A model generated the notes under the pieces. That model made no database searches and had not been told where the DNA came from. It saw only the letters and a list, made by a program, of their open reading frames with translations. Below are positions 7,815-17,100 of a stretch of 64,000 nucleotides of DNA, one piece after another (the stretch's first letter is position 1; each line of letters opens with the position of its first letter). The position numbers and the translations under genes were made by a program. This DNA is from Colimorpha sp045222295 (GTDB lineage Bacteria > Bacteroidota > Bacteroidia > Bacteroidales > P3): the NCBI GenBank assembly GCA_045222295.1, contig JBGUXP010000006.1, positions 62,001 through 126,000 of the forward strand, in the 5' to 3' direction.

Positions 7815-9637
7815 CTTGCTTTCAATGCGTTGTAACGTTTACGTGCACGGTCGACATAGAGGGAGGTGGGATAGTCGACGAGCAGTTTCTCATAGCATTC
7901 GCGCGCTGTAGCGAGGTTGTTGAGACGCTCTTCGTTGAGTTCGGCTCGGAGCATGAGGGCATCGTCGGCCGTAATATCCTCGGGGTAGAAATCAACCAGT
8001 CGCTGCAAGAGTGAGTCAGCCTCGGCATAACGTGCTTGTTTCATGCGTATTTGTGCTTTTCGCATTAGCACCTCGTCAAAAAGGGGGTGGGAAAGGACGC
8101 TGCGAGAAATGGCATCGAAGCCATCCCAGGCGGAATCAAGTCGGTTCTGATAGAGCAGCAAGTCGGCATCAGCAAAGAGCTCAAGCATACCATACGTGCT
8201 GTCATCTTCCATGTTATCAGATATCAAGAGAGAGAGCTCCATGGCATCGTTAGCCACCAACTTGGAGGTAGAGGAACGGAGGACCTTGAGCTGCGAATTG
8301 GCCCATTCGAAGTCGTGGTTGAAATAAGAAAGCTTGGCATTCTTGAACTTTGCCTGAGCGCCAAGAAGGTCGTCTTTATTCGCCTTCTCGACCTGCATGT
8401 AAAGCAACGAGGCATCCCAGACAGAGCCTGCAAAGAGCAGTAGGTCTCCCAATTCCAGCTTCACGGCATCTCGAATGGCAGGTTTAAGACGTGGTATCTC
8501 GAGTACATCGTCGAGCATGCTGACAGCCGCCTGCGCGTCGCCTCCATGATAGGCCATAAGGGTAGCATAATTGCGCATGAGGGGGATGGTTCGTTCGTTT
8601 TTTCCAAGCTCGCTGACAGCCTCCTCATAACGGCTTTTTAACATCTTAAAATCTTTGCTATCAATGGAGTAGTTGTGATTGATACGGGCAAACTCCACCT
8701 CGAGTTCTCCCACACGACTATCGAAATAGCGAGGACTATCGGGACCTTTGCGCTGAAGGAGGCGGTAGGCTTCGGAAGCCACATCATAGGCCTCATTCTG
8801 ATAAGCTATCTGGGCCACTCGATACAACTGCTCGCTCCCTTTGTCAGGGAAACGGGCATCAACAGCCTGAGCCTGCGTCAGAGCGAAAGAGAAGTCTTTC
8901 TGCTGGATAGAAAACCATATCATCATCTCCAGATAAATCTGGTTCTCCGGGTGTTCACGAACACGTTGAACCAAGGCTTGTCTCACCCCATCGGCCAAAC
9001 GGTTGTCTGGAGCCTCGAGCATGGCCTTTTGCATACTGACCTGCACTGAAGGCATGATGCCGTGGCTCTGGTCGAGAAGGTTGAAATACTCCTGTGTCAT
9101 TGCCGCATAATCGCCCATAGTCTGATAGACACCTACCAACTCATTAAAATAAAGCTGACTATTCCGTGTCTTGGTGCGCGCCATACAGTAGGTAAGAACT
9201 GCATAATCGGGACGGCCGACATTGACAAAAGCCATAGCGAGATCGGGAACGGGAGAGAGATCAGAAGTGATGGCTTCGATGGCACGGTCGAAGTATTTTA
9301 GGGCCTTTTTGTCCTGCTTCTGGATAAGATAAACATTGCCTTGGTCAACATAGAGGGCAAGCTCCTTTGGGTGGCTCTTGAGGCGTTTTTCGGCCAATTT
9401 GGCGGCATCCCTGAACTCACCAAGACGGAGATAGGTGGCATAGAGTCGCTGGTAATAGAACTTGTTGGTAGTGTTCTTATACAGAGTCTCATAAAGCTGT
9501 GCGGCCTGCTGGAACTCGCCATTATCATAGTAATAGGCGGCCATCTGCTCCTGCGACTGCTGGGCAGAGGAAGAGCCTGGGCGAAAGAAAAATACCGCCA
9601 AAAGAATTAGCACCAGTATGTTGCCTATATGTTTCAT
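7811..9637 (-). CDS. Secreted TPR-repeat protein
   Basis: A 608-residue protein with an N-terminal signal sequence (MKHIGNILVLILLAVFFFRPGSSSAQQ), so it acts in the periplasm or outer membrane. The rest is a helical solenoid of TPR repeats. They are clearest at residues 30-130 (YYDNGEFQQAAQLYETLYKN, YATYLRLGEFRDAAKLAEKR) and at the C-terminus (AQIRMKQARYAEADSLLQRLV, ARECYEKLLVDYPTSLYVDRARKR). The C-terminal part resembles the outer-membrane lipoprotein/YbgF type of TPR. No lipobox Cys is seen. Its partner is unknown. The gene leads an overlapping unit with rsmA. A tRNA terminator ends only a few bases before its ATG, so its promoter must lie very close by, or transcription must read through from the tRNAs. 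Confidence 0.85.
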   Translation of the reverse strand: MKHIGNILVLILLAVFFFRPGSSSAQQSQEQMAAYYYDNGEFQQAAQLYETLYKNTTNKFYYQRLYATYLRLGEFRDAAKLAEKRLKSHPKELALYVDQGNVYLIQKQDKKALKYFDRAIEAITSDLSPVPDLAMAFVNVGRPDYAVLTYCMARTKTRNSQLYFNELVGVYQTMGDYAAMTQEYFNLLDQSHGIMPSVQVSMQKAMLEAPDNRLADGVRQALVQRVREHPENQIYLEMMIWFSIQQKDFSFALTQAQAVDARFPDKGSEQLYRVAQIAYQNEAYDVASEAYRLLQRKGPDSPRYFDSRVGELEVEFARINHNYSIDSKDFKMLKSRYEEAVSELGKNERTIPLMRNYATLMAYHGGDAQAAVSMLDDVLEIPRLKPAIRDAVKLELGDLLLFAGSVWDASLLYMQVEKANKDDLLGAQAKFKNAKLSYFNHDFEWANSQLKVLRSSTSKLVANDAMELSLLISDNMEDDSTYGMLELFADADLLLYQNRLDSAWDGFDAISRSVLSHPLFDEVLMRKAQIRMKQARYAEADSLLQRLVDFYPEDITADDALMLRAELNEERLNNLATARECYEKLLVDYPTSLYVDRARKRYNALKAR

Positions 9638-9639
9638 AC

Positions 9640-9665
9640 AAAAAAACCGGAATCTTACATTCCGG
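9640..9665 (-). terminator. Terminator after the tRNA-Lys pair
   Basis: On the minus strand CCGGAAT-GTAAG-ATTCCGG is followed by seven T. It ends the tRNA-Lys transcription unit just before the ATG of the TPR gene (9637). Confidence 0.75.
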
Positions 9666-9682
9666 TCCTAATTGTTGGATTG

Positions 9683-9755
9683 TGACCCAGCTGGGGCTCG
9701 AACCCAGGACCCCAACATTAAAAGTGTTGTGCTCTACCTGCTGAGCTACTGAGTC
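9683..9755 (-). tRNA. tRNA-Lys (anticodon TTT)
   Basis: The minus strand folds into a complete cloverleaf: acceptor GACTCAG/CTGGGTC, anticodon stem CAACA/TGTTG with loop CTTTTAA (anticodon TTT), T-arm CTGGG-TTCGAGC-CCCAG and discriminator A. No CCA is encoded. It is 73 nt long and differs from the second copy at 9798-9870 by one base in the D-loop. Confidence 0.96.
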
Positions 9756-9797
9756 ATGGATGATTACGAATCTGTATTCACAACCGTTAGTTTTTTG

Positions 9798-9870
9798 TGA
9801 CCCAGCTGGGGCTCGAACCCAGGACCCCAACATTAAAAGTGTTGTGCTCTACCTACTGAGCTACTGAGTC
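9798..9870 (-). tRNA. tRNA-Lys (anticodon TTT), second copy
   Basis: Same cloverleaf and TTT anticodon as the copy at 9683-9755, with AGTAGGTAGA instead of AGCAGGTAGA in the D-loop. The two genes are 42 bases apart and share one promoter (9905-9935) and one terminator (9640-9665). CCA is not encoded. Confidence 0.96.
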
Positions 9871-9904
9871 AACAAAGCAGGCTTTCGCCCACAAATTGAG
9901 GGTG

Positions 9905-9935
9905 CAAAAGTACAACTTTTTTATTAAAGGACAAA
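9905..9935 (-). promoter_or_regulatory. Promoter of the tRNA-Lys pair
   Basis: On the minus strand, TTTG (complement of 9932-9935) and TACTTTTG (complement of 9905-9912) are 19 bases apart, a near-ideal Bacteroidota promoter about 35 bases upstream of the first tRNA. Confidence 0.8.
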
Positions 9936-10047
9936 ATATTTTATAAGAAACCATCACGAAAAAAACAATAATTACATGATTTTTAAGCAACTACACGAAG
10001 ATAAAAAATATGAAAAACCCTTTGTTTTTGCCATAAAAAAGAATTAT

Positions 10048-10078
10048 TTTGCCACATAATAATTTATTTGTATATTTG
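10048..10078 (+). promoter_or_regulatory. Promoter of the 10135-11147 gene pair
   Basis: TTTG at 10048-10051 and TATATTTG at 10071-10078 are separated by 19 bases, matching the Bacteroidota consensus. The first gene starts 57 bases further on. The rest of the 9913-10134 gap is AT-rich, and I see no gene in it. Confidence 0.8.
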
Positions 10079-10134
10079 TAAAAGTCAAAAGAAAGAAACA
10101 ACTATCAGATAAATAGTATAAAGTAATAAATATC

Positions 10135-10548
10135 ATGGATTTAACCATAAAACTAAAGAAAGGACTCGGCGATATAGAATTCGGTATGCCGGTAGAAGAT
10201 GTGGTAAAAATACTCGGAACTGCCGATGAGGTTGAGAATATCGACAATGCTGCCGACGAGAGCACTACCGTTTTGCGCTACAATGAAGAGGGGCTAACAC
10301 TCTTCTGCGAAGGAGAGAACCCCACACTGGCTTGCCTTGATATCGCCAACGAAGACTGCACCCTCTTTGGAGAACATATTTTCGACATGAATGAGCGCGA
10401 ACTGGTAGCGCTGATGGTCAAGAACAATATTTCCGAACAAGATGTAGACGAAGAAGACTGGGGCGAACGCCGCGTGACATTTAACGAAGGGAATATCGAC
10501 TTTTACTTTGACAACGGAGAACTCATTTCCATCATCCTAGGCGCATGA
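10135..10548 (+). CDS. Small acidic hypothetical protein
   Basis: A 137-residue, strongly acidic cytoplasmic protein (many Asp and Glu, few Lys after residue 15). The start MDLTIKLKKGLGDIEFGMPVEDVVKILG resembles the opening of small proteins in which a 'GMs..eVv..LG.P' segment precedes a beta-rich domain, a pattern seen in immunity-like and lipoprotein-associated domains. I cannot name the family. There is no signal peptide. The stop overlaps the ATG of the WbqC gene by 4 bases (ATGA), so the two are translationally coupled and share the promoter at 10048-10078. Confidence 0.8.
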   Translation: MDLTIKLKKGLGDIEFGMPVEDVVKILGTADEVENIDNAADESTTVLRYNEEGLTLFCEGENPTLACLDIANEDCTLFGEHIFDMNERELVALMVKNNISEQDVDEEDWGERRVTFNEGNIDFYFDNGELISIILGA

Positions 10549-11147
10549 CACCAGTTTTCAGCACCGCCTACCTGCCCCCGATAGCCTACGTGGCAGCGCT
10601 GACGCATTACCATGAGGCATTTGTCGAGACACAGGAGACATTCCCCAAGCAGACCTACCGGAACCGGACGGAGATATTAACTGCCGGAGGTATCAAGACT
10701 CTGACAGTACCCGTAATCCGCAATAACCACTCACGCACCAATGAAGTAGGCATCGACTACAAAGAACGCTGGAATATCATCCATCTGCGTACCTTGACGG
10801 CCGCATACAGCGCTTCACCCTATTTTCTATATTATAAAGACGAACTAGAAAACCTATTGACCCAGCATTACGAGAGGATTGTTGATCTTAACGACACATT
10901 GTTGAAATGGATCCTTCGTTTGCTGAAAGTTGACTGCCATCTGAAGCAAACAGAAGACTATGAAAAAACATACGAACTGGACTTTCGCAACACTTTCTCT
11001 CCAAAGATTCCCTATTCTACCGAGGGGCATAGAAAATACTACCAAGTGTTCTCCGACAGAATCCCATTCACCCCTAACCTCAGCATTATCGACCTACTGA
11101 TGAACCTGGGTCCCGAGGCAAGAGAATATCTGAGTTCTATTTCGTAA
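10545..11147 (+). CDS. WbqC family protein
   Basis: The 200-residue protein opens with the WbqC pattern of an aromatic-rich segment and an invariant Tyr/Pro (FSTAYLPPIAYVAAL). It continues with TYRNRTEIL, LTVPVIRNNHSRTNEVGID, YKERWNIIHLRTLTAAYSASPYFLYY and, near the end, LSIIDLLMNLGPEARE. WbqC proteins occur in O-antigen and other sugar clusters of many bacteria, but their reaction is not well defined. In Bacteroidota they are often single housekeeping-like genes, as here. It is coupled to the acidic protein upstream and followed by a terminator. Confidence 0.85.
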   Translation: MTPVFSTAYLPPIAYVAALTHYHEAFVETQETFPKQTYRNRTEILTAGGIKTLTVPVIRNNHSRTNEVGIDYKERWNIIHLRTLTAAYSASPYFLYYKDELENLLTQHYERIVDLNDTLLKWILRLLKVDCHLKQTEDYEKTYELDFRNTFSPKIPYSTEGHRKYYQVFSDRIPFTPNLSIIDLLMNLGPEAREYLSSIS

Positions 11148-11171
11148 CTATCATAGAACAAAAACAATAAA

Positions 11172-11205
11172 CCTGTTGTTCCTCACGAAACAACAGGCTA
11201 TTTTT
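11172..11205 (+). terminator. Terminator after the WbqC gene
   Basis: CCTGTTGTT and AACAACAGG form a 9-bp stem with an 8-nt loop, followed after three bases by five T. It lies between the convergent WbqC and mnmG genes. Confidence 0.75.
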
Positions 11206-11208
11206 ATC

Positions 11209-13086
11209 CTATCGAGCGAAGGTTAGCAGCAGAACAGAAACATCAGCTGGCGAGATACCACTAATGCGAGACGCCTGCCCGATAGTGACAGGACAATAAC
11301 GATTAAGTTTCTCACGGCACTCATAACTGAGAGCCGTCAAGGAGAAATAGTCGAAATCTGTGGGAATGGAAATATCCTCGAATTTCAAAATCCGGTTGGC
11401 CACCTCCTGCTCTTTCTCAATATATCGCTGATATTTTATTACCGTCTCCACCTCATGCTTCACTTCTTCTCGTAGAGACTTCGGGACGGACCGCACCTCC
11501 TCAACCACCTCTGGTGCCAATGAGAGCAGTTGCTCGAGATTCAGTTCGGGTCGGAGCAACAGTGAGGAGAGATGCATACGCTGACTGAGCGGAGCTGACT
11601 GATGCTCCTCAAGCCAGGAGTTCACCTCTGACGGCAATACTGACACCTGTTCAACAGAACTTTTCAACCCAATAGCATATTTCTGTTTCTTTTCCACCCT
11701 GCGCATACGATCTTCCGAGGCTAAACCCAGAGAATACGAGAGAGGCGTGAGACGCTGGTCAGCATTGTCCTGTCGAAGAAGGATGCGATATTCGGCTCGG
11801 GAGGTAAACATACGATAAGGCTCATCAACACCTTTTGTCACCAAGTCATCAATAAGCACGCCGATATAAGCTTGGGAACGCCCAAGAACAAAAGGTGCTC
11901 GCCCCTGAATCTTCAGTGCAGCATTGATTCCTGCCATCAGCCCTTGACAGGCAGCCTCCTCATAACCCGTAGTGCCGTTAATCTGACCAGCAAAATAAAG
12001 ATTCTCTACACGCTTGGTCTCAAGGGTATAGAGAAGTTGCGTTGGAGGGAAATAATCATATTCTATAGCATAACCCGGCTTAAAGATGTGGGCCTGTTCG
12101 AAACCCTCAATGCTATGCAACGCCTCAAGTTGCACCTCGAGAGGCAAAGACGAAGAGAAACCATTAAGATAGTAGGACTGCGAACGCCATCCCTCGGGCT
12201 CAACAAAAAGCTGATGGTGGTCTTTATCAGCAAAGCGGTCAATCTTATCCTCTATAGAAGGACAGTATCGTGGGCCGCGACCTTGGATACGACCCGTAAA
12301 CATCGGTGAGCGAGAGAAACCCGTGCGGAGAATATCATGGGTGCGGAGATTGGTATTAGCAATATAACAAGACTTCTGTTCAGAGAGCGGTTTAGTATCA
12401 GAAAAAGAGAACTTAGAAGGATGTTCATCCCCAGTCTGTTCCTGTAGACGAGAGAAATCAATAGTACGGCCATCAATGCGAACAGGGGTACCTGTTTTGA
12501 GACGCTGCACCTCAAAGCCTACCCCACGGAGTTGATCGGAGAGACCCATGGCCGGACTCTCTCCTACCCTACCGCCACTCCAAGAATCTTCTCCAATATA
12601 TATCTTACCATTTAAGAAGGTACCACTAGTAAGGATGACCGCCTGTGCCGGAATAGTATGTCCCATACGCGTGACAACACCAGAGACCGTTTTGCCCTCA
12701 AATAAGAGTGCCACCACTTCATCCTGCCAAAGGGAAAGATTAGGAATAGACTCCAGCACCTGACGCCAATTAAGAGAGAAGAGCATGCGGTCGCATTGAG
12801 CGCGTGGACTCCACATGGCGGGACCCTTCGAGAGGTTGAGCATACGGAACTGAATAGCCGAACGATCGGTGACAATACCACTCCATCCACCAAGTGCATC
12901 AACCTCACGTACTATCTGACCTTTGGCCACACCGCCCATAGCAGGGTTACACGACATCTGACAAATATTGTCGAGCATCTGAGTAATCAGCAGCACTTTG
13001 GAGCCAAGCTTGGCTACCGCCGCTGCTGCTTCTGCACCGGCATGACCGGCACCTACAACTATGATATCATAAGGCTCAAAAGTCAT
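11209..13086 (-). CDS. mnmG: tRNA 5-carboxymethylaminomethyluridine synthase subunit MnmG
   Basis: MnmG (GidA) works with MnmE to modify the wobble uridine of several tRNAs, including tRNA-Lys(TTT). The 625-residue protein begins with the FAD-binding VVGAGHAGAEAA, followed by CNPAMGGVAKGQIVREVDALGG. It has GRVGESPAMGLSDQL, RLKTGTPVRIDG and a C-terminal helical domain ending TIGQASRISGISPADVSVLL, the usual MnmE-contact region. ybeY lies 12 bases upstream and was probably cotranscribed. mnmG is a common marker near replication origins in other phyla, though not a reliable one here. Confidence 0.98.
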   Translation of the reverse strand: MTFEPYDIIVVGAGHAGAEAAAAVAKLGSKVLLITQMLDNICQMSCNPAMGGVAKGQIVREVDALGGWSGIVTDRSAIQFRMLNLSKGPAMWSPRAQCDRMLFSLNWRQVLESIPNLSLWQDEVVALLFEGKTVSGVVTRMGHTIPAQAVILTSGTFLNGKIYIGEDSWSGGRVGESPAMGLSDQLRGVGFEVQRLKTGTPVRIDGRTIDFSRLQEQTGDEHPSKFSFSDTKPLSEQKSCYIANTNLRTHDILRTGFSRSPMFTGRIQGRGPRYCPSIEDKIDRFADKDHHQLFVEPEGWRSQSYYLNGFSSSLPLEVQLEALHSIEGFEQAHIFKPGYAIEYDYFPPTQLLYTLETKRVENLYFAGQINGTTGYEEAACQGLMAGINAALKIQGRAPFVLGRSQAYIGVLIDDLVTKGVDEPYRMFTSRAEYRILLRQDNADQRLTPLSYSLGLASEDRMRRVEKKQKYAIGLKSSVEQVSVLPSEVNSWLEEHQSAPLSQRMHLSSLLLRPELNLEQLLSLAPEVVEEVRSVPKSLREEVKHEVETVIKYQRYIEKEQEVANRILKFEDISIPTDFDYFSLTALSYECREKLNRYCPVTIGQASRISGISPADVSVLLLTFAR

Positions 13087-13098
13087 AAAATATGGTAT

Positions 13099-13542
13099 TT
13101 AGCATATCTGTTCCCCGTGAAACATGATGTTCCATAACATCAAAGATTCCTCTTCTTGACGACGCATCTCTGTCGCTTCACATTCACTCTTGTCGCCTTG
13201 ACCGAGGAGATGAAGTACCCCATGAACAATCACCCTGTGAAGTTCCTGCTCAAAAGGAACACCGAAATGCTGTGCATTCTCCCCTACTCTTTCAACACTG
13301 ATAAGGATATCTCCTGAGATAAGGTCGGCAGCAACATAATCAAAAGTAATAATATCGGTATAAGTATCATGGTTCAGATAATGCTGATTCACTTCAAGCA
13401 GATGTTCGTCTCTACAAAAGAGGTAGGAAATATTCCCAACGCACTTCCCACGTCGAGAAATCACTTCTGAGAGCCATTTTTTTACTTTTCCTTCTTCTAA
13501 AAGCTCAAAATCTGTATCTTGAACAGCAAAACGGATAGCCAT
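13099..13542 (-). CDS. ybeY: Endoribonuclease YbeY
   Basis: YbeY is a zinc-dependent single-strand RNase used in 16S rRNA 3'-end maturation and ribosome quality control. The 147-residue protein contains TDIITFDY and the metal-binding HGVLHLLGQGD (three His of the family H-G-x-L-H-L-x-G-x-x-H motif). The third position here is part of LLGQGDKSE rather than GYDH, which is the usual Bacteroidota variant. It lies 12 bases upstream of mnmG in the same direction. Confidence 0.93.
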   Translation of the reverse strand: MAIRFAVQDTDFELLEEGKVKKWLSEVISRRGKCVGNISYLFCRDEHLLEVNQHYLNHDTYTDIITFDYVAADLISGDILISVERVGENAQHFGVPFEQELHRVIVHGVLHLLGQGDKSECEATEMRRQEEESLMLWNIMFHGEQIC

Positions 13543-13675
13543 AACACTACATTTACTTATTGATTATCAGTATATTATATAGATTATATGCAAGATTATT
13601 CCTCAAAATCCTTGCAGTATTTTATGAAAGGTTGGACAGACGTAGTCAACAAGCGACAGAGAATAAGGAATCCTT

Positions 13676-14131
13676 TCATGCTGCCACTAGAGCAAAACGC
13701 TCCTGAAGGAGGGCGACACGCTCAAGGGCATCGGCAGGGTCGATACCATTAACATCAAATTCCATTCTCACCTTCCGACCTCCCTCGGAAAAGGTCATCC
13801 GATCGGCGAGCGACTTCATGACAAAAATACCTTTGCCGAACTCCTCCCCTTCTGGCAGGGACCCGTAGCGACAAAAATCGAAACCATTACCTTGATCCTC
13901 CACTTCGACGGAGATGCCTCCTCGACATGTAGAAAAAGTGACAGACACTCCCTTACTAACATCGGAACCATTCCCATGTACAATAGCATTTTCCACAGCC
14001 TGTATCATCGCCACGGAGACTGCAGAGTAATAGTTACCCACATTGCACTCCAGACAAAAATGAAACAATCGCTCTTCCACCTCTGGCAGATTTGCAATAT
14101 CAGACTGTATAACAAATGATTCCGTCATCAT
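13676..14131 (-). CDS. RsbW-like ATP-binding serine kinase / anti-sigma-type protein
   Basis: A 151-residue HATPase_c domain of the anti-sigma/RsbW type. It shows an N-box (QAVENAIVHGNG), a G1-box (DQGNGFDFCRY) and a G2-box (FGKGIFVMKSLADRM), all typical of Bergerat-fold kinases acting on anti-anti-sigma (STAS) proteins. No STAS partner or sigma factor is adjacent. In Bacteroidota the sigma-B type sigma is absent, so its target is likely a different partner-switch output. Two ATG codons occur in tandem; I give the first. A promoter (TATATTTG) lies 21 bases upstream. Confidence 0.85.
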   Translation of the reverse strand: MMTESFVIQSDIANLPEVEERLFHFCLECNVGNYYSAVSVAMIQAVENAIVHGNGSDVSKGVSVTFSTCRGGISVEVEDQGNGFDFCRYGSLPEGEEFGKGIFVMKSLADRMTFSEGGRKVRMEFDVNGIDPADALERVALLQERFALVAA

Positions 14132-14152
14132 CTAAAAGATTGAAAGTTTTTG

Positions 14153-14160
14153 CAAATATA
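14153..14160 (-). promoter_or_regulatory. -7 promoter element of the RsbW-like gene
   Basis: TATATTTG on the minus strand (complement of 14153-14160), the Bacteroidota -7 element, 21 bases before the ATG at 14131. Confidence 0.7.
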
Positions 14161-14173
14161 CGCTTTTTTCAGA

Positions 14174-17100
14174 TTATCTATAAAAAAAGTCGTTAACTTT
14201 CTCTCTATAATAAGGCTGAAAGGTAGGAGGTACCGTGCGGAGTTGGTCGTCCACAGGCTTCAACTGCTTGTTGTATTTCTCCAACTCAGCAGGGGAGGGT
14301 TGACTATAGAGATCACCGGCTTCATGGCTCTCACGACGTTTCTCTTTCTCGCGCTGCATTTCAGCTTTTTCATGCTCTAGCAAACGTGTCATAATCTGTT
14401 GCTGGCGATTGATAGTTTGCTGTGTGATGGTTCGGTTCACAAGGTCGGTCTCCGTCTGCTCCATCTGCTTGAGCATCTGGTCTATCTCGCGTGCCAACTT
14501 GGGATCGCCACCCGAGGCAGACTTCATCTCCTGCCCATATTCCTGCATCATGCGACGTATCATCTCCTGTTGAGCAGCCATCTTTGCAAATTCCTCACTA
14601 ATTGTCTGTTGTCCACCCAACTGATGTCGATTGCCCAGTTTCTTTCCTTGCTTGTCGAGTTGCTTTTTGAGAGCTTCCATTTGCTTGTTGAGCTCCTGCT
14701 GCATCTGTTTCATCGACTTTGCCGACGGCTTACCCTTGCCAGGATTATTGCATTGACTATTGCTTTTGCCCTTATTCTTGCACTGACCACTCTTCTGCTT
14801 CTGGCTGTTCTTCCGCATCTGATTCTGCATCTGGTCGAGACTTTCGACCAGCACCAACGCCAAATTATTGAGCGATGTCATGCTGTATTGCATTGAACGT
14901 GAAGCGTTCGTATTCTTGTAACTTCCGTAAAAACTCTGATTCATGTCGAGCAATCCACTGAGCGAACGGCTGACATTGGAGTTCACATCACTCACATCCT
15001 TGGTAATAGCTGATGCTACCTGCAACTGGCGTTTAGCCATCGAACGAAGCGAATCCTCCACATTACGGAAGTCGTCCTTGATGCGGTTCTGTCTCGCTAT
15101 AATAGTCTGATATTTAGGATCCTGAATATAAATAGCATTGACATCTGTAATAAGTTCCTCTTGATTGAACGAGAGCTGCACAAGATTTTTGAGCAGTCGG
15201 CGCACTTCCTCGGCATCCTCTGCCAGGTCTTCCTGCTCAGCTTCGAGTTGAGCCTGGGCTATGGCTTCACTAAGCTTCTCCATATCGTCGGCAGCCTCCT
15301 TCTGCATCTTCGAAGCCTCCTTATTTTTGCCCTTTTGCAAGTTCTGCTGAGCCTCTTTCTGATGCTGATCTACCTGTTTCTCAAGGCCGGTAGGCACCTT
15401 AAAATCGGTGCTGGGGTCGAGATCCTTGTAGTCTTGTTTTATCTGGTTGAGGTCCTGTTTCAGTTGCAGGAATTTGTCTTTGATTTCCTGCTGTTTCTGC
15501 TGTAATCCTTCTTTCTCTTTTTTTGATGATGAAGATGTTTCCTCCGACAGTTTGCGCTGTTCCTCGGCCAATTTGTCCATCTTCTGTATCGTCTGTTCAA
15601 CCTTCTTCTCTACCTCTAGACGTTTCATGAGTTCGATGTTCTGATCCAGCTGCTTCTCCAACTCAGAATTATCCATTTTCAACTGCTCAAGTTGTTCCTG
15701 CACTTTCTTTTTATCCAGCTCCTTCATCATGCGATCAATCTCCGCCATAGTTTCTTTCATCTTCTCATCCATCACCTCGTTCATCAAGCGATCCAACTCG
15801 CGCTGTTTCTCCATCACTTGTTCACTCTGCTCACGGTATTTCTGCTCCATCCGGTTGTTTTCCTGGATTTGCTGCTGCATCTGCTGCATCATCTGACACA
15901 CCTGCTGCTGTTTCTTCTGAATCTCTTGCAAGTCCTTCTTGTCCTGCCAGTTGAGTTCCTTTTTATCCACCAGTTTGCGCATCATCTCGTTAATTTCCTC
16001 CTGCAGTTTCTGCAACTCACTCATCTGCAACTCGGCACTTTTGCGCACTTCATTACTCGAGCGGTCGAGAATCTGGTCAAGTTCCTCGGCGGTGGGAATC
16101 TTAATCTCGAATATCTGTGAGCGTGCCTTCTTGGGACCATGGATGGCATCGTTGTCGCTCACCTCAAAATAATAGGTCAACTCATCGCCTGGTGCCAGTA
16201 CCAATTCGGCAGTGTTGAACGAGAAGTAGAACTCCTGAGAAGTCTCCTTGGAAATGGCTATTTCGGCCACACGGAAAGCGTTTCGCGTCGTGTCGGTAGG
16301 ATTCGTGGTCCTGTGCACAAAGACGAGCCTAGAGAAGCCGTAATCGTCCTTGATGCGACCACGGAACATCTTTCTGTCCGGATGAAGAGAGTCTGTCAGC
16401 TCCTCGACAGCAATCATTGGCACCGCGTCGGCGATGGCCGAGAGGGCATAGCGCAGCGTATCGGACGAATGGTGGGCGCTACATACAGCAAATCCGTAAC
16501 TCACTGTCTGCATCACGCGACGCGACAACTCCACTCTTCCATTACCACCTACGCTTTCCGCCTTCCACACACCATTCTCTACACCAAAATAAAGCGAGTC
16601 AGCATCCTGGGTCTGGAAAATCCATTTCACAACCGTGCCCTCGGGCACTGCAGCATCGCCAAGGTCCACCAACGTTTCATTCTGGCGGCCCGTATAGGCA
16701 GGGTAGGAGAGGACCATGCGGAACTCCACCACCTGTGGGTCAGGAGGCACCACCAGCTCGTAGTCGCCACTCTCCACGCCAGCGCCCTCGAGATGGAATA
16801 CCAGCGAACGCATAACACTCTTAAAAATATATGTAAAGCTATCAGAAGCCACTCTCTTCATCTTGTAACGTCGCCCCTCGACATTAACAAACACCTCGCT
16901 AGGCAACGCCTCACCCACAACCTTAACATCTAGCTCGAAATCCTGCCCAAGGAAAGTAGTAAGTTCCTCATTTACAATCTCGAATCGGAAGGGTTCCGGA
17001 CGCTCATAAACTGTCGTATAGTTCATAATACGCTTCGAAGGTTCCGTCACCACCTGCGGTGCTGCAACAAGTAGCACTACTAACACTGCCAACGGAAGCA

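Noticed and set aside
9683..9870. The two near-identical tRNA-Lys genes as a mobile-element attachment site
   Set aside because: They are a simple tandem duplication with a shared promoter and terminator; no integrase or truncated tRNA copy is nearby.
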